Source of the DNA: Rhodobacter sp. 24-YEA-8
Lineage (GTDB): Bacteria; Pseudomonadota; Alphaproteobacteria; Rhodobacterales; Rhodobacteraceae
Reading direction: 5' to 3'
Assembly: GCF_900105075.1 (NCBI RefSeq)
Contig: NZ_FNSK01000001.1
Span: forward strand, 2,679,001 to 2,743,000
DNA: 64,000 bases
Positions 28,800-36,843 of the stretch are shown in pieces. The position numbers and the translations under genes are program-made. The notes under the pieces are model-generated. The model ran no database searches. It had not been told where the DNA came from and saw only the letters and a program-made list of their open reading frames with translations. Every line of letters starts with the position of its first letter. Position 1 is the first letter of the stretch.

Positions 28800-29318
28800 A
28801 TGATGAGGCCGGGCATGTCACTTTCCGAAGATTATCTGCTCTCGGATGAGATCCATCCCATCGACATCGTCGAGACGCTGGCCGCCAGCAATGCCTGGGA
28901 ATTCGACCGCGTCACCGATGATCAGATCGCCATGGCGGTCGAAGGCCTGTGGCGCACCTATTCGCTGACCCTTGCCTGGTCCGACCAGGACGAGACATTG
29001 CGCCTGATCTGCACCTTCGAGATGGAGCCCCCCGAGGGCCGCATGGCCGAGCTTTACGAGCTGATCAACCGCTGCAATGACACGGTCTGGACCGGCGGTT
29101 TCACCTGGTGGGATGACCAGAAACTGATGGTCTGGCGTTATGGGCTCTGCCTTGCCGGCGGCCAGACGGCCGGGCCGGAACAGATCGACAAACTGATTTC
29201 CTCGGCGGTGCTGGCGGCCGAGCGCTTTTACCCGGCCTTCCAGCTGACCCTTTGGGGTGGCCGCGCGCCGGTGGATGCGATGAAAGTCGCCATTGCAGAG
29301 GCTTACGGCCGCGCCTAA
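28800..29318 (+). CDS. YbjN domain-containing protein
   Basis: The 172-residue protein matches the YbjN family (SLTLAWSDQDETLRLICTFEME; LYELINRCNDTVWTGGF), whose fold resembles type III secretion chaperones and whose role is unclear; E. coli YbjN affects motility and stress traits. It is cytoplasmic, without signal. The start may be ATG 28800 or ATG 28815 (MSLSEDYLLSDEIHP). It is preceded at once by a DnaA-box-like 9-mer and followed by proC on the same strand. Confidence 0.85.
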   Translation: MMRPGMSLSEDYLLSDEIHPIDIVETLAASNAWEFDRVTDDQIAMAVEGLWRTYSLTLAWSDQDETLRLICTFEMEPPEGRMAELYELINRCNDTVWTGGFTWWDDQKLMVWRYGLCLAGGQTAGPEQIDKLISSAVLAAERFYPAFQLTLWGGRAPVDAMKVAIAEAYGRA

Positions 29319-29351
29319 CCTCGCCGCCCGAACGGGCGGAAAGGCAGGACC

Positions 29352-30164
29352 ATGTCAGCTGATATCAAAATCGAACACGGGCTTTTGCTGCTTGGCTGCG
29401 GCAAAATGGGATCGGCGCTGCTCAGGGGCTGGCTGGATTTCGGCGTGCCTGCCAGCAATGTCTGGGTGATCGAGCCGCATCCCTCGGACTGGCTGCAAGC
29501 AACCGGGGTACATCTGAATAAAGGCGTGCCGGACCGCGCGGAAATCGCCATTCTTGCCGTGAAACCGCAGATGATGGGTGCCGCGTTGCCGGGGCTGACC
29601 GCGCTTGGGAATGACGAAACGCTGTTCATCTCAATCGCCGCCGGGACGACGATTGCCACGCTGGAACAGGTGCTTGGGGCCAGGACACCGATCGTCCGGG
29701 TGATGCCGAACACCCCGGCGATGGTCGGGCGTGGCATTTCGGGCCTTGTCGGCAATGCCCATGCCTCTGCCGCGCAGATCGCGCAATCGCGGCTGCTGAT
29801 GCAGGCCGTGGGCGAGGTGGTCGAGCTGGAGAACGAGACCCAGATCGATGCGGTGACAGCCGTATCCGGCTCTGGCCCGGCCTATGTCTTCCATCTGATC
29901 GAAGCGCTGGCTGCCGCCGGTGAAGCCGAGGGCCTTTCCCCCGAGATCGCGATGAAACTGGCGCGGGCGACCGTCACCGGATCGGGCGAGCTGGCCTATC
30001 GCTCGGAAGACAGCGCTGAACAGTTGCGGATCAATGTGACCTCGCCCGGTGGCACCACCGCCGCCGCCCTTGCAGTGCTGATGGAGACGGAGACCGGTTT
30101 TCCGGCGCTTCTGAAACGGGCGGTGAAAGCAGCGGCGGACCGCGGCCGGGAATTGGGCAAGTGA
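29352..30164 (+). CDS. proC: Pyrroline-5-carboxylate reductase
   Basis: ProC reduces pyrroline-5-carboxylate with NAD(P)H in the last step of proline synthesis. The 270-residue product has the Rossmann start LLLGCGKMGSALLRGWL, VKPQMMGAALPGL, MPNTPAMVGRGISGL and the C-terminal signature VTSPGGTTAAALAVLMET. Length is standard. AAAGGCAGGACC precedes the ATG. The stop overlaps the CsaA-like gene by four bases. Confidence 0.96.
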   Translation: MSADIKIEHGLLLLGCGKMGSALLRGWLDFGVPASNVWVIEPHPSDWLQATGVHLNKGVPDRAEIAILAVKPQMMGAALPGLTALGNDETLFISIAAGTTIATLEQVLGARTPIVRVMPNTPAMVGRGISGLVGNAHASAAQIAQSRLLMQAVGEVVELENETQIDAVTAVSGSGPAYVFHLIEALAAAGEAEGLSPEIAMKLARATVTGSGELAYRSEDSAEQLRINVTSPGGTTAAALAVLMETETGFPALLKRAVKAAADRGRELGK

Positions 30165-30514
30165 GCACGGAAATGACAGATCAGATCAGCTATGACGACT
30201 TCGCAAAGGTCGATATCCGGGTGGGCCGGATCATCGAGGCCGAACCTTTCCCCGAGGCCCGCAAGCCCGCTTTCAAGCTGCGCATCGATTTCGGGCCCGA
30301 GATCGGCGTGAAACGCTCTTCGGCCCAGATCACCAGGCATTACACGATTGAAGGGTTGATCGGTCGCCAGGTGCTGGCGGTGGTGAACTTCCCGCCGCGC
30401 CAGATCGGGCCGGTGCGCTCCGAGGTGCTGGTGCTGGGTGTGCCGGATGAGGCGGGCGAGGTTGTGCTGCTGAGCCCCGGCCATGAGGTGCCCCTGGCCG
30501 GGAAGATGTTCTGA
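30161..30514 (+). CDS. CsaA-like tRNA-binding domain protein
   Basis: The 117-residue protein is a single OB-fold tRNA-binding domain of the CsaA type: FAKVDIRVGRIIEAEPFPEARKPAF near residue 13, VKRSSAQITRHY, VLAVVNFPPRQIGPVRSEVLVLG. In bacilli CsaA has chaperone-like and tRNA-binding activity. The GTG at 30161 overlaps the proC stop; an ATG at 30173 would start closer to the family N-terminus. It is followed by a MerR-type promoter of the next gene. Confidence 0.9.
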   Translation: MSTEMTDQISYDDFAKVDIRVGRIIEAEPFPEARKPAFKLRIDFGPEIGVKRSSAQITRHYTIEGLIGRQVLAVVNFPPRQIGPVRSEVLVLGVPDEAGEVVLLSPGHEVPLAGKMF

Positions 30515-30522
30515 CAAACCGC

Positions 30523-30553
30523 TTGCCCCTCTAGTGACTAGAGGGATTAGAAC
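30523..30553 (+). promoter_or_regulatory. MerR-type promoter/operator of the metal ATPase gene
   Basis: TTGCCC (30523-30528) and TAGAAC (30548-30553) are separated by 19 bases, the overlong spacer typical of promoters activated by MerR-family metal sensors. A perfect dyad CCCTCTAG-TGA-CTAGAGGG at 30527-30545 fills the spacer, close to operators of CadR/PbrR/ZntR. No merR-family gene is in this window, so the regulator would act in trans. Confidence 0.75.
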
Positions 30554-30612
30554 TGATTCGATGATAAAAGGCCGCTGCCGGTTCCCACCGGGCAGTGGCC
30601 GGAGGATCGGTG

Positions 30613-32832
30613 ATGCAAGAGACGAACAGACGTGAATGGCAGGTGGGGGGCATGGATTGCGCCTCCTGCACGGTGAAGGTGACGAAGGCGGTCGAAAAAC
30701 TGCCCGGCGTCGGCGATGTACGCGTTGCACTGATGAGCGAGCGGCTTTCGGCAACGCTGAGCGAGGGCGGTGCCGGCCCCGAAGAGGTCGAAGCGGTGGT
30801 ACGCCGGCTTGGCTATGAGATCAGCGCCGGCAAGGGCGGCCCGGCAACGCCACGGCCTGATCAGGATCACGGTAAGGCGGAAGACGATCCCGGTCATGGC
30901 GCCCCGGGCCATGTTCATTCGCATGACGATCCGGCAGATCGCGGCAAGGCCTGGTATGCGACGGGCAAAGGGCGGCTGGTGATCTTCACCGGCATCCTCC
31001 TGGCTCTGGCCTGGATTTTCGAGCTGCTGACCAATGCCGAATATGGCTATTGGGCCTTCCTGGCCGCCTGTGTGATCGGCGTCGCCCCGGTCGCGAAACG
31101 CGCTTTCGAAGCGTTGCGGATGGGTCAGCCCTTCACGATTGAAAGCCTGATGACCATTGCCGCCATCGGCGCGCTGTTCATCGGCGCGGCGGAAGAGGCG
31201 GCGCTGGTTGTCTTCCTCTTCGCGGTGGGCGAGGTGCTCGAAGGCGTTGCCTCGAACAAGGCACGTGACGGCATCCGCGCGCTGGCAAATCTCGTGCCGA
31301 AAACCGCATTGCTGGAAGAGGGCGGCACGACGCGTGTGGTGCAGGTCTCAGACCTTGCCATCGGGCAGACGGTCCTTGTGCGCCCCGGCGACCGGATCCC
31401 GGCGGATGGCACGATCCTTGAAGGGTCCAGTGGCATTGATGAAAGCCCGGTCACCGGCGAGAGCATCCCTGTCACCAAAGGCCCTGAAGATGCCGTTTTC
31501 GCAGGCTCGATCAATACCGAAGCCGTGCTGCGCATCGCCGTCAGCCGCGAGGCCTCGGACAATACCATCGCCCGCATCATCCGCCTCGTCGAAGACGCGG
31601 AAGAGGCCCGCGCGCCCACCGAGCGCTTCATCGACCGCTTCTCGCGGTTTTACATGCCGGCCATTGTCGGGCTTTCAGCACTGGTGATCCTGATACCACC
31701 GCTTGTGGGTGGCGGCGACTGGGACACCTGGATCTATCGTGGTCTTGCGCTTTTGCTGATCGGCTGCCCCTGCGCTCTGGTGATTTCGGTGCCGGCCTCT
31801 ATCGCCTCGTCGCTCTCTGCGGGCGCGAAAAAGGGGCTGCTGCTGAAAGGCGGTGCGGTAATCGAAGCTGCGGCCACCGTGCGCCGCATCGCCTTTGACA
31901 AAACCGGTACACTGACGCATGGCAAGCCTGTCGTGACCGATCTGGTGGCGGCGCCAGGGGCAGGCGAGGCCGAACTTCTCGCGGTTGCAGGCGCGGTCGA
32001 GACCGGCTCGTCCCACCCGCTGGCCCGCGCGGTGCTGGACCGCATTGCAGCTGCGGGCATCACCGCTCTGCCCGCACGTGAAGCGCGGGCAATCATCGGC
32101 AAGGGCGTGGAGGCGATGATCACAACGCCCAAGGGCGAGGTCAGAGCCTGGGTCTCATCCCCCCACCATGCACATGCGAGTGGTGGCATCGACACCGCAT
32201 TGAACGACCGCGCCGGCACGCTCGAATCCGAAGGAAAGACCGTGGTTGCGGTCTATGACGAGACGAGGGCCTTCGGCCTGATCGCCATGCGCGATGAACC
32301 CCGCAGCGACGCCGCCGATGCGATGCGGCAATTGCAGGCGATGGGGATCGGTGCAACCATTCTCACCGGCGACAATCCCCGCACCGCTGCCGCCATTGCA
32401 GGCGGTCTCGGAATGGAGTTCCGCGCCCAGATGATGCCTGAAGACAAGCTTGCGGTGATCCGCGAGATGGGGGCGGAAGGCGGTGTCATGATGATCGGTG
32501 ACGGCATCAATGACGCACCGGCGCTGAAACAGGCGGGCGTGGGCGTCGCGATGGGCTCGGGCACCGATGTGGCGCTGGAGACTGCGGATGCCGCGATCCT
32601 GCGCGACCGGGTCTCGGATGTACCCGCGCTGATCCGGCTGTCGCGCGCGACCATGGCGAATATCCGGCAGAACATCGCCCTGGCCCTCGGGCTGAAGGCG
32701 GTGTTCCTGGTGACCTCGGTGCTGGGGATCACCGGGCTCTGGATCGCCATTCTCGCCGATACCGGCGCAACCGTGCTGGTGACGCTGAACGCGCTGCGGC
32801 TGCTGGCCTATGATCCGGGGCGCGAAGGCTGA
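30613..32832 (+). CDS. Zn/Cd/Pb-type P1B ATPase (ZntA/CadA-like)
   Basis: This inner-membrane pump exports soft divalent metals. The 739-residue protein has an N-terminal heavy-metal domain with GMDCASC near residue 12, a histidine- and aspartate-rich linker (about residues 80-115), membrane helices, the CPC ion-site motif GCPCALV, the phosphorylation site DKTGT, the SSHPLA histidine-proline motif and GDGINDAPAL. CPC and the linker favour Zn2+/Cd2+/Pb2+ over copper. The ATG at 30613 follows GGAGG with good spacing. A MerR-type promoter lies directly upstream, predicting metal induction. Confidence 0.92.
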   Translation: MQETNRREWQVGGMDCASCTVKVTKAVEKLPGVGDVRVALMSERLSATLSEGGAGPEEVEAVVRRLGYEISAGKGGPATPRPDQDHGKAEDDPGHGAPGHVHSHDDPADRGKAWYATGKGRLVIFTGILLALAWIFELLTNAEYGYWAFLAACVIGVAPVAKRAFEALRMGQPFTIESLMTIAAIGALFIGAAEEAALVVFLFAVGEVLEGVASNKARDGIRALANLVPKTALLEEGGTTRVVQVSDLAIGQTVLVRPGDRIPADGTILEGSSGIDESPVTGESIPVTKGPEDAVFAGSINTEAVLRIAVSREASDNTIARIIRLVEDAEEARAPTERFIDRFSRFYMPAIVGLSALVILIPPLVGGGDWDTWIYRGLALLLIGCPCALVISVPASIASSLSAGAKKGLLLKGGAVIEAAATVRRIAFDKTGTLTHGKPVVTDLVAAPGAGEAELLAVAGAVETGSSHPLARAVLDRIAAAGITALPAREARAIIGKGVEAMITTPKGEVRAWVSSPHHAHASGGIDTALNDRAGTLESEGKTVVAVYDETRAFGLIAMRDEPRSDAADAMRQLQAMGIGATILTGDNPRTAAAIAGGLGMEFRAQMMPEDKLAVIREMGAEGGVMMIGDGINDAPALKQAGVGVAMGSGTDVALETADAAILRDRVSDVPALIRLSRATMANIRQNIALALGLKAVFLVTSVLGITGLWIAILADTGATVLVTLNALRLLAYDPGREG

Positions 32833-32983
32833 GTTGGCGAGGCGCCCGGCCTGACGTTTCGCCCTGCAGATGATGCGCCTGCCAGCCCTCGCCAGGTTTG
32901 CCGCACTCTTCGCCTGCGTCTCCTTCCTGCTCAAAGGCGGCCCTGGCGCGGCCCGGGCCGTCTGCAGCGCGACGCGGGGGGTC

Positions 32984-33003
32984 CGGGGGGTCTTAACCCC
33001 CCG
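32984..33003. terminator. GC hairpin between convergent genes
   Basis: CGGGGGGT-CTTA-ACCCCCCG is a perfect 8-bp stem with a 4-base loop between the metal ATPase gene and the convergent phosphotransferase gene. No U-tract follows on either strand, so it is only a probable end structure. Confidence 0.4.
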
Positions 33004-33024
33004 ACCTTGCCAGAGAAATCCCCA

Positions 33025-34044
33025 TCACCCGCGTGCAAGCCGCGCAAGCCAGGCCCGGCCAAGACGTGCGGTTCCTTCGGCGAAATGCGGGGCCATGGCC
33101 TGCGGCTCCGGCGCCTCGATATGACTGCCGATCCAGGCCAGAAGCGCCATCCGCCGCAGCATGACAAATGTGTCGATCTCGCGCTCCTCCTCCTCGGACA
33201 GGGGCGCGATGTCGCGATAGCCGGCCACCCAGGCCGCGCGCAAAGCCGGAACCTGGGGGTGATCTTCCATAAAGCTCACCGCCGCCGCAAAGTCGTAAAG
33301 ATACCAGCCGAGCCCGGAATCATCGAAATCAATCAAAACGGTACGTGACCCGTCGATCAGCAGATTGGTCAGCCGCATATCGCCATGGATCAGCCCATAG
33401 CGCGCCTGCCCCTTGCCCCAGGCCGCCAGCCGCAGGCGGATCATCTGCTCTGCTTTCTCCAGCACTTCGCGGATCTCAGGCGTCACATTCGGGCCAGCGC
33501 GCCAGTCGCCCCAGGTCGCGCCGGGCCCAAACACGGCCGCCTCATCCCAGACCAGCCGCTCCAGCGGTTCCGCCGATTGCCAGCCCCGTGCATGGATATG
33601 GGTTCTGGCTGCAATTGCCCCAAGGCTGCGAAACGGCGCCACCAGATCATCATCCGGCCCCGGCTGCCGGCCCGGCGCGAATTCGAACATCACCATGTAG
33701 CGCCCGGCATCGCGGCCCGCTTCAACTCCGGGCACCGGCGCCTCCTGTACCAGCGCGCCATTCACCCCGGCGATCACGGCAGGCGTATCAATCCCGGCAT
33801 CGCGTGCCAGCGCCTGGCTCCAGGCCAGTTCCTGGCCGATGCCGGTCCGCGTGTGATAGCCCGGCCGATGCACCCGCAGCACCGCGCGAAACGCCCCCGC
33901 CTCCACCAGCCAGGTCATGTTTTCGGCAATGTTCAGAAGGCTCACTTCTGCCCCCGCCGGCACCGGCCAGAGCGGCAAGGCCGCTTCCACCATCTGGCGG
34001 ATCATAACCAGCTCGTCTTCCAGCGCCATATCGGTCTTTGCCAA
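33025..34044 (-). CDS. Aminoglycoside-phosphotransferase-family kinase
   Basis: The 339-residue protein has the APH/choline-kinase fold: catalytic loop GLIHGDMRLTNLLID near residue 218 (HGDxxxxN) and metal-binding LIDFDDSGLGWYLYDFA near residue 238. Substrate is unknown; related proteins act on homoserine, choline, sugars or drugs, and the family name does not imply antibiotic resistance. Start ATG 34044 or ATG 34029. It faces the metal ATPase gene and has decayed DNA behind it. Confidence 0.82.
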   Translation of the reverse strand: MAKTDMALEDELVMIRQMVEAALPLWPVPAGAEVSLLNIAENMTWLVEAGAFRAVLRVHRPGYHTRTGIGQELAWSQALARDAGIDTPAVIAGVNGALVQEAPVPGVEAGRDAGRYMVMFEFAPGRQPGPDDDLVAPFRSLGAIAARTHIHARGWQSAEPLERLVWDEAAVFGPGATWGDWRAGPNVTPEIREVLEKAEQMIRLRLAAWGKGQARYGLIHGDMRLTNLLIDGSRTVLIDFDDSGLGWYLYDFAAAVSFMEDHPQVPALRAAWVAGYRDIAPLSEEEEREIDTFVMLRRMALLAWIGSHIEAPEPQAMAPHFAEGTARLGRAWLARLARG

Positions 34045-34219
34045 AACCCGGATCTCCCTGCGCGGTCCTGCCGTCTCATGCGACTTTCACGGATCACAGA
34101 TTTCGCCGCATGGGCCGCGCCCTTCAAGCAGGAATGCCGGGATGCATGTGGTTTTTAACCGCGCGCGCCCTGCCTGACCCCGCTTTGCGCGCCTCCGGGT
34201 CGCGATCACCGCCATCGGA

Positions 34220-34908
34220 CGCCGAGCGGGAAAAGCTATAACGACACGCTGTAGCGGTGCGGTTCCCTGCAGTTCTGGCCGGAGATGGACATAGTGTGGG
34301 TCGTGCCGAAGGTCGGAACCAGCCCCCGGTGTTCAGCGATGCGGCTGTCCGGGTTTGTCTGATGGTGACAGCTCTGATCGGCCAGCCGCTTCGACAAACG
34401 ACCAGAATTGTGACAAGCGGTCTCCCGATGGCCGGCCCTGACGGGCCGGTGCCGGGCTTTTCCGCCCTGCTCCGGGTCCGCTGAACCTGGCGGTGGGGTC
34501 TTCGACACAGGGCGATGCCATCGCACGATCCTTGAGCGCGGCGGTATCGCGGTCACACCTATCTGCAGAAATGAACGAAGATGGCACGAGGACTGCCCTT
34601 GCCGCGAACGCCTGTGACGACTTCGTCGGACTTACGCGGCACCTATGCCGCCCCTGTTCCTCCTCAACCTGGAAACCCTGGTCCGGATATCAGGTCCGGA
34701 CCAGGATCAAGGCAAAGATAAAGTACCTCAAGGCCTTCGGGGAACGCATCGCGTCACGCGATCCGGATCGCCAGACTGCAGACGCCCAGTTCCGCGTGAC
34801 CCGCGTCACCTGCTTCACTGCTCCCGGCGCCACCGGGATCGAACGCCTGGCCTGAGCTCAGCGGGGAAAGGGCCAGGTCCGGCTGGTACCTGACTTCTGC
34901 AACAACGC
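34220..34908 (+). pseudogene. Degenerate IS5-family transposase
   Basis: Frames on the plus strand successively read YNDTL*RCGSLQFW (about 34237), PPVFSDAAVRVCLMVTALIG with PLRQTTRIVTS (34318-34420), RNERRWHEDCP (about 34569), then WKPWSGYQVRTRIKAKIKYL and KAFGERIASRDPDRQTADAQ (34675-34790). These are the start, early middle and end of an IS5-type transposase in correct order. Stops and frameshifts separate them and the DDE core between about 34490 and 34560 is deleted. TGCAACAACGCCC at 34897-34909 looks like the outer end of such an element. The copy is dead. The stretch 34045-34219 shows nothing else. Confidence 0.82.
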
Positions 34909-34960
34909 CCAAAGGGCAAATCCGGGCATGCCGGCCTGCCGTCTTTGTCGTGCCTGGCGA

Positions 34961-35836
34961 TCACTCCCAGACGGTTCTGAACAGATCGAGCGGTATTTTC
35001 AGATAGCGCGTGCCATTGGCCTCACGCTCCGGCAGGCGGCCGGCATTGGTGTTCACCTGCAGCGCATGAAGGATCAGTTTTGGCATCGGCAGGGTCGCAT
35101 CGCGCGCCTCGCGGACCGCGACGAAAGCGGCCTCACCCGGATGTTTCGAGAGATGGATATTGGTTGCCCGCTGTTCGGCGACGGTGGATTCCCAGGCCGC
35201 CGCACGCCCGCCCTGGCGGTAATCATGACCGGTGAAAAGCCGCGTCGCATCGGGAAGTGCCAGGATCTCCTGGATCGACTGCCACAGCATCCTGGCGCTG
35301 CCGCCGGGGAAATCGGCCCGTGCCGTGCCGGTATCGGGCATGAAAATCGTGTCATGGATGAAAGCCGCATCACCGATCACATAGCTGACCGACGCCATGG
35401 TGTGACCGGGCGAGAACATCACCCTGGCCGGGATTTCCCCGACCATGAATGTGTCGCCCTCATCATAGAGCCTGTCCCATTGCGATCCGTCTGCGGCCAT
35501 ATCGCGGTTGTAAAACCCGTTCCACAGCGCCTGAACCTTTGTCACCTTCGCCCCGATCGCAATGGGCGCTCCGGTCTGCCGTTTCAGGTAATCTGCGGCC
35601 GAGAAATGGTCGGCATGGGGATGGGTGTCGAGGATCTGATCAAGCCGGTATCCACGCTCTGCGACAAAGGCCAGCAGGCGGTCAGCCTCGATTGTGGCGG
35701 TCGCGCCTGACTTCTCGTCATAATCCAGCACCGGGTCGATAATGACACAGGCCTTTGTGGCGGGGTCTGCCACCACATATTGAACCGATCCGGTGCGGGC
35801 CTCATAAAAGCCGGTGACCTCAGGACGGGGTATCAT
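34961..35836 (-). CDS. MBL-fold hydrolase, persulfide dioxygenase-like (Blh/ETHE1 type)
   Basis: The 291-residue metallo-beta-lactamase-fold protein has the metal motif DTHPHADHFSAADYLK near residue 70, MFSPGHTMASVSYVIGD, FMPDTGTARADFPGG and FTGHDYRQGGR. This set is that of ETHE1/Blh persulfide dioxygenases, which oxidise glutathione persulfide in sulfide detoxification. No rhodanese domain or BigR-type regulator is adjacent. It is the only intact gene in a decayed stretch; the codon use looks like its surroundings. Confidence 0.88.
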   Translation of the reverse strand: MIPRPEVTGFYEARTGSVQYVVADPATKACVIIDPVLDYDEKSGATATIEADRLLAFVAERGYRLDQILDTHPHADHFSAADYLKRQTGAPIAIGAKVTKVQALWNGFYNRDMAADGSQWDRLYDEGDTFMVGEIPARVMFSPGHTMASVSYVIGDAAFIHDTIFMPDTGTARADFPGGSARMLWQSIQEILALPDATRLFTGHDYRQGGRAAAWESTVAEQRATNIHLSKHPGEAAFVAVREARDATLPMPKLILHALQVNTNAGRLPEREANGTRYLKIPLDLFRTVWE

Positions 35837-35989
35837 AGGTGCCTCTTTATTCCGGACAAGTACAGGCAGCCTGTCGGCTCAGGTAGAAACATGTGTTTTT
35901 CCGAAGATACGACATCAAAGAAGGGAACAATGTTCTACCCGATCAGCCTCTACAGGGCGCTCTTCCTTTCAGATACAGAAAACCCGGGA

Positions 35990-36195
35990 TCAGATCACGC
36001 AATCATTGCCGCCTTCGACAGAAATCTGTGCACCGGTGGGTCGGGCAAAGCTATCATCCGCCAGCGCAGAGATCGCGCGCCTCGCCTTTGCACAAGCTAT
36101 TTCCGCCCCCTGCAGCACGTCGCCCGGATTCTGCCCGATCAGGCGCGACGGGTAAGCCCTGAGTGCCAGCCCGGTGAGGCCGGATCCGCGGCCTC
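35990..36195 (-). pseudogene. Unrecognised gene remnant (C-terminal piece)
   Basis: The minus strand gives a well-biased 65-residue frame containing YPSRLIGQNPGDVLQGAEIA and ending RPTGAQISVEGGNDCVI. An in-frame TGA precedes it and no start fits. It reads as the tail of a real protein I cannot name. It lies beside the aldolase fragment on the same strand, so both may come from one lost catabolic cluster. The stretch 35837-35989 shows nothing. Confidence 0.4.
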
Positions 36196-36282
36196 ATCGC
36201 AGTGGATCCGCATCACAAACCTTCTCCGGACATGATCCGGCCGGCGGGCCACAGGATCGCCCGTGATTAAACTGCATTTGGT

Positions 36283-36573
36283 TTACCCGCAGGCGGTCAG
36301 GTGTCGGACTGTTTGGCGCTCTGCCAGATCGCAGTACATCTTATAGACTGCAGCGCCGCTCCGGCCCTCTTGCACCAGGATAGCCAGCGCTCTGAGCGTC
36401 GCAACCGGGCCTGAGACCTGGAACAGCTTGCGGGCCATATCTGCCCCCGCCGCACCCTGGCCGATGGCGCGGTAAGCCATCTCCATTGCCTCGGACTCCG
36501 GCAGCTTTTTGTCACCCGTGATCACGACAGGCACCGGGCACATCATCAGCGCCAGATGGAACCCAGTATTTTC
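36283..36573 (-). pseudogene. LsrF/DeoC-type aldolase C-terminal fragment
   Basis: About 95 residues match the end of LsrF-like class I aldolases: CPVPVVITGDKKLPESEAME and the following AIGQGAAGADMARKLFQ, then VATLRALAILVQEG. The upstream part of the same frame (to 36870) no longer resembles the family and lacks the barrel strand with the Schiff-base lysine. The plus strand at 36612-36764 carries another biased frame (LIPGSTTLNDVADLTEFDLI) that begins after a stop, suggesting rearranged pieces. Together they mark a deleted carbohydrate-catabolic region. Confidence 0.6.
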
Positions 36574-36843
36574 GACCCCGCGCCATCTCTCTCCAAAGCG
36601 GAACGCCGGCGTGAATAGATCCTCCGGATCCTGATACCGGGCTCCACCACGCTGAATGATGTGGCTGATCTGACCGAGTTCGACCTGATCCTGCCGGCGC
36701 GACCCGTGGCAAAGGCCTGCCTTCAGCGCATGCGCGGCGGCAGGGCAAATGTCGAGCTGGTCTGACAGGCTTTCTGCCCGCCAAAGCGCTTGATCCCGAA
36801 GCACTTGCCAGGTGTTATTGCGCTGTCCGGAACGGAGAGCGCG

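Noticed and set aside
33025..34044. Aminoglycoside resistance gene
   Set aside because: Only the general APH fold motifs are present; the family includes many housekeeping kinases and there is no resistance context.
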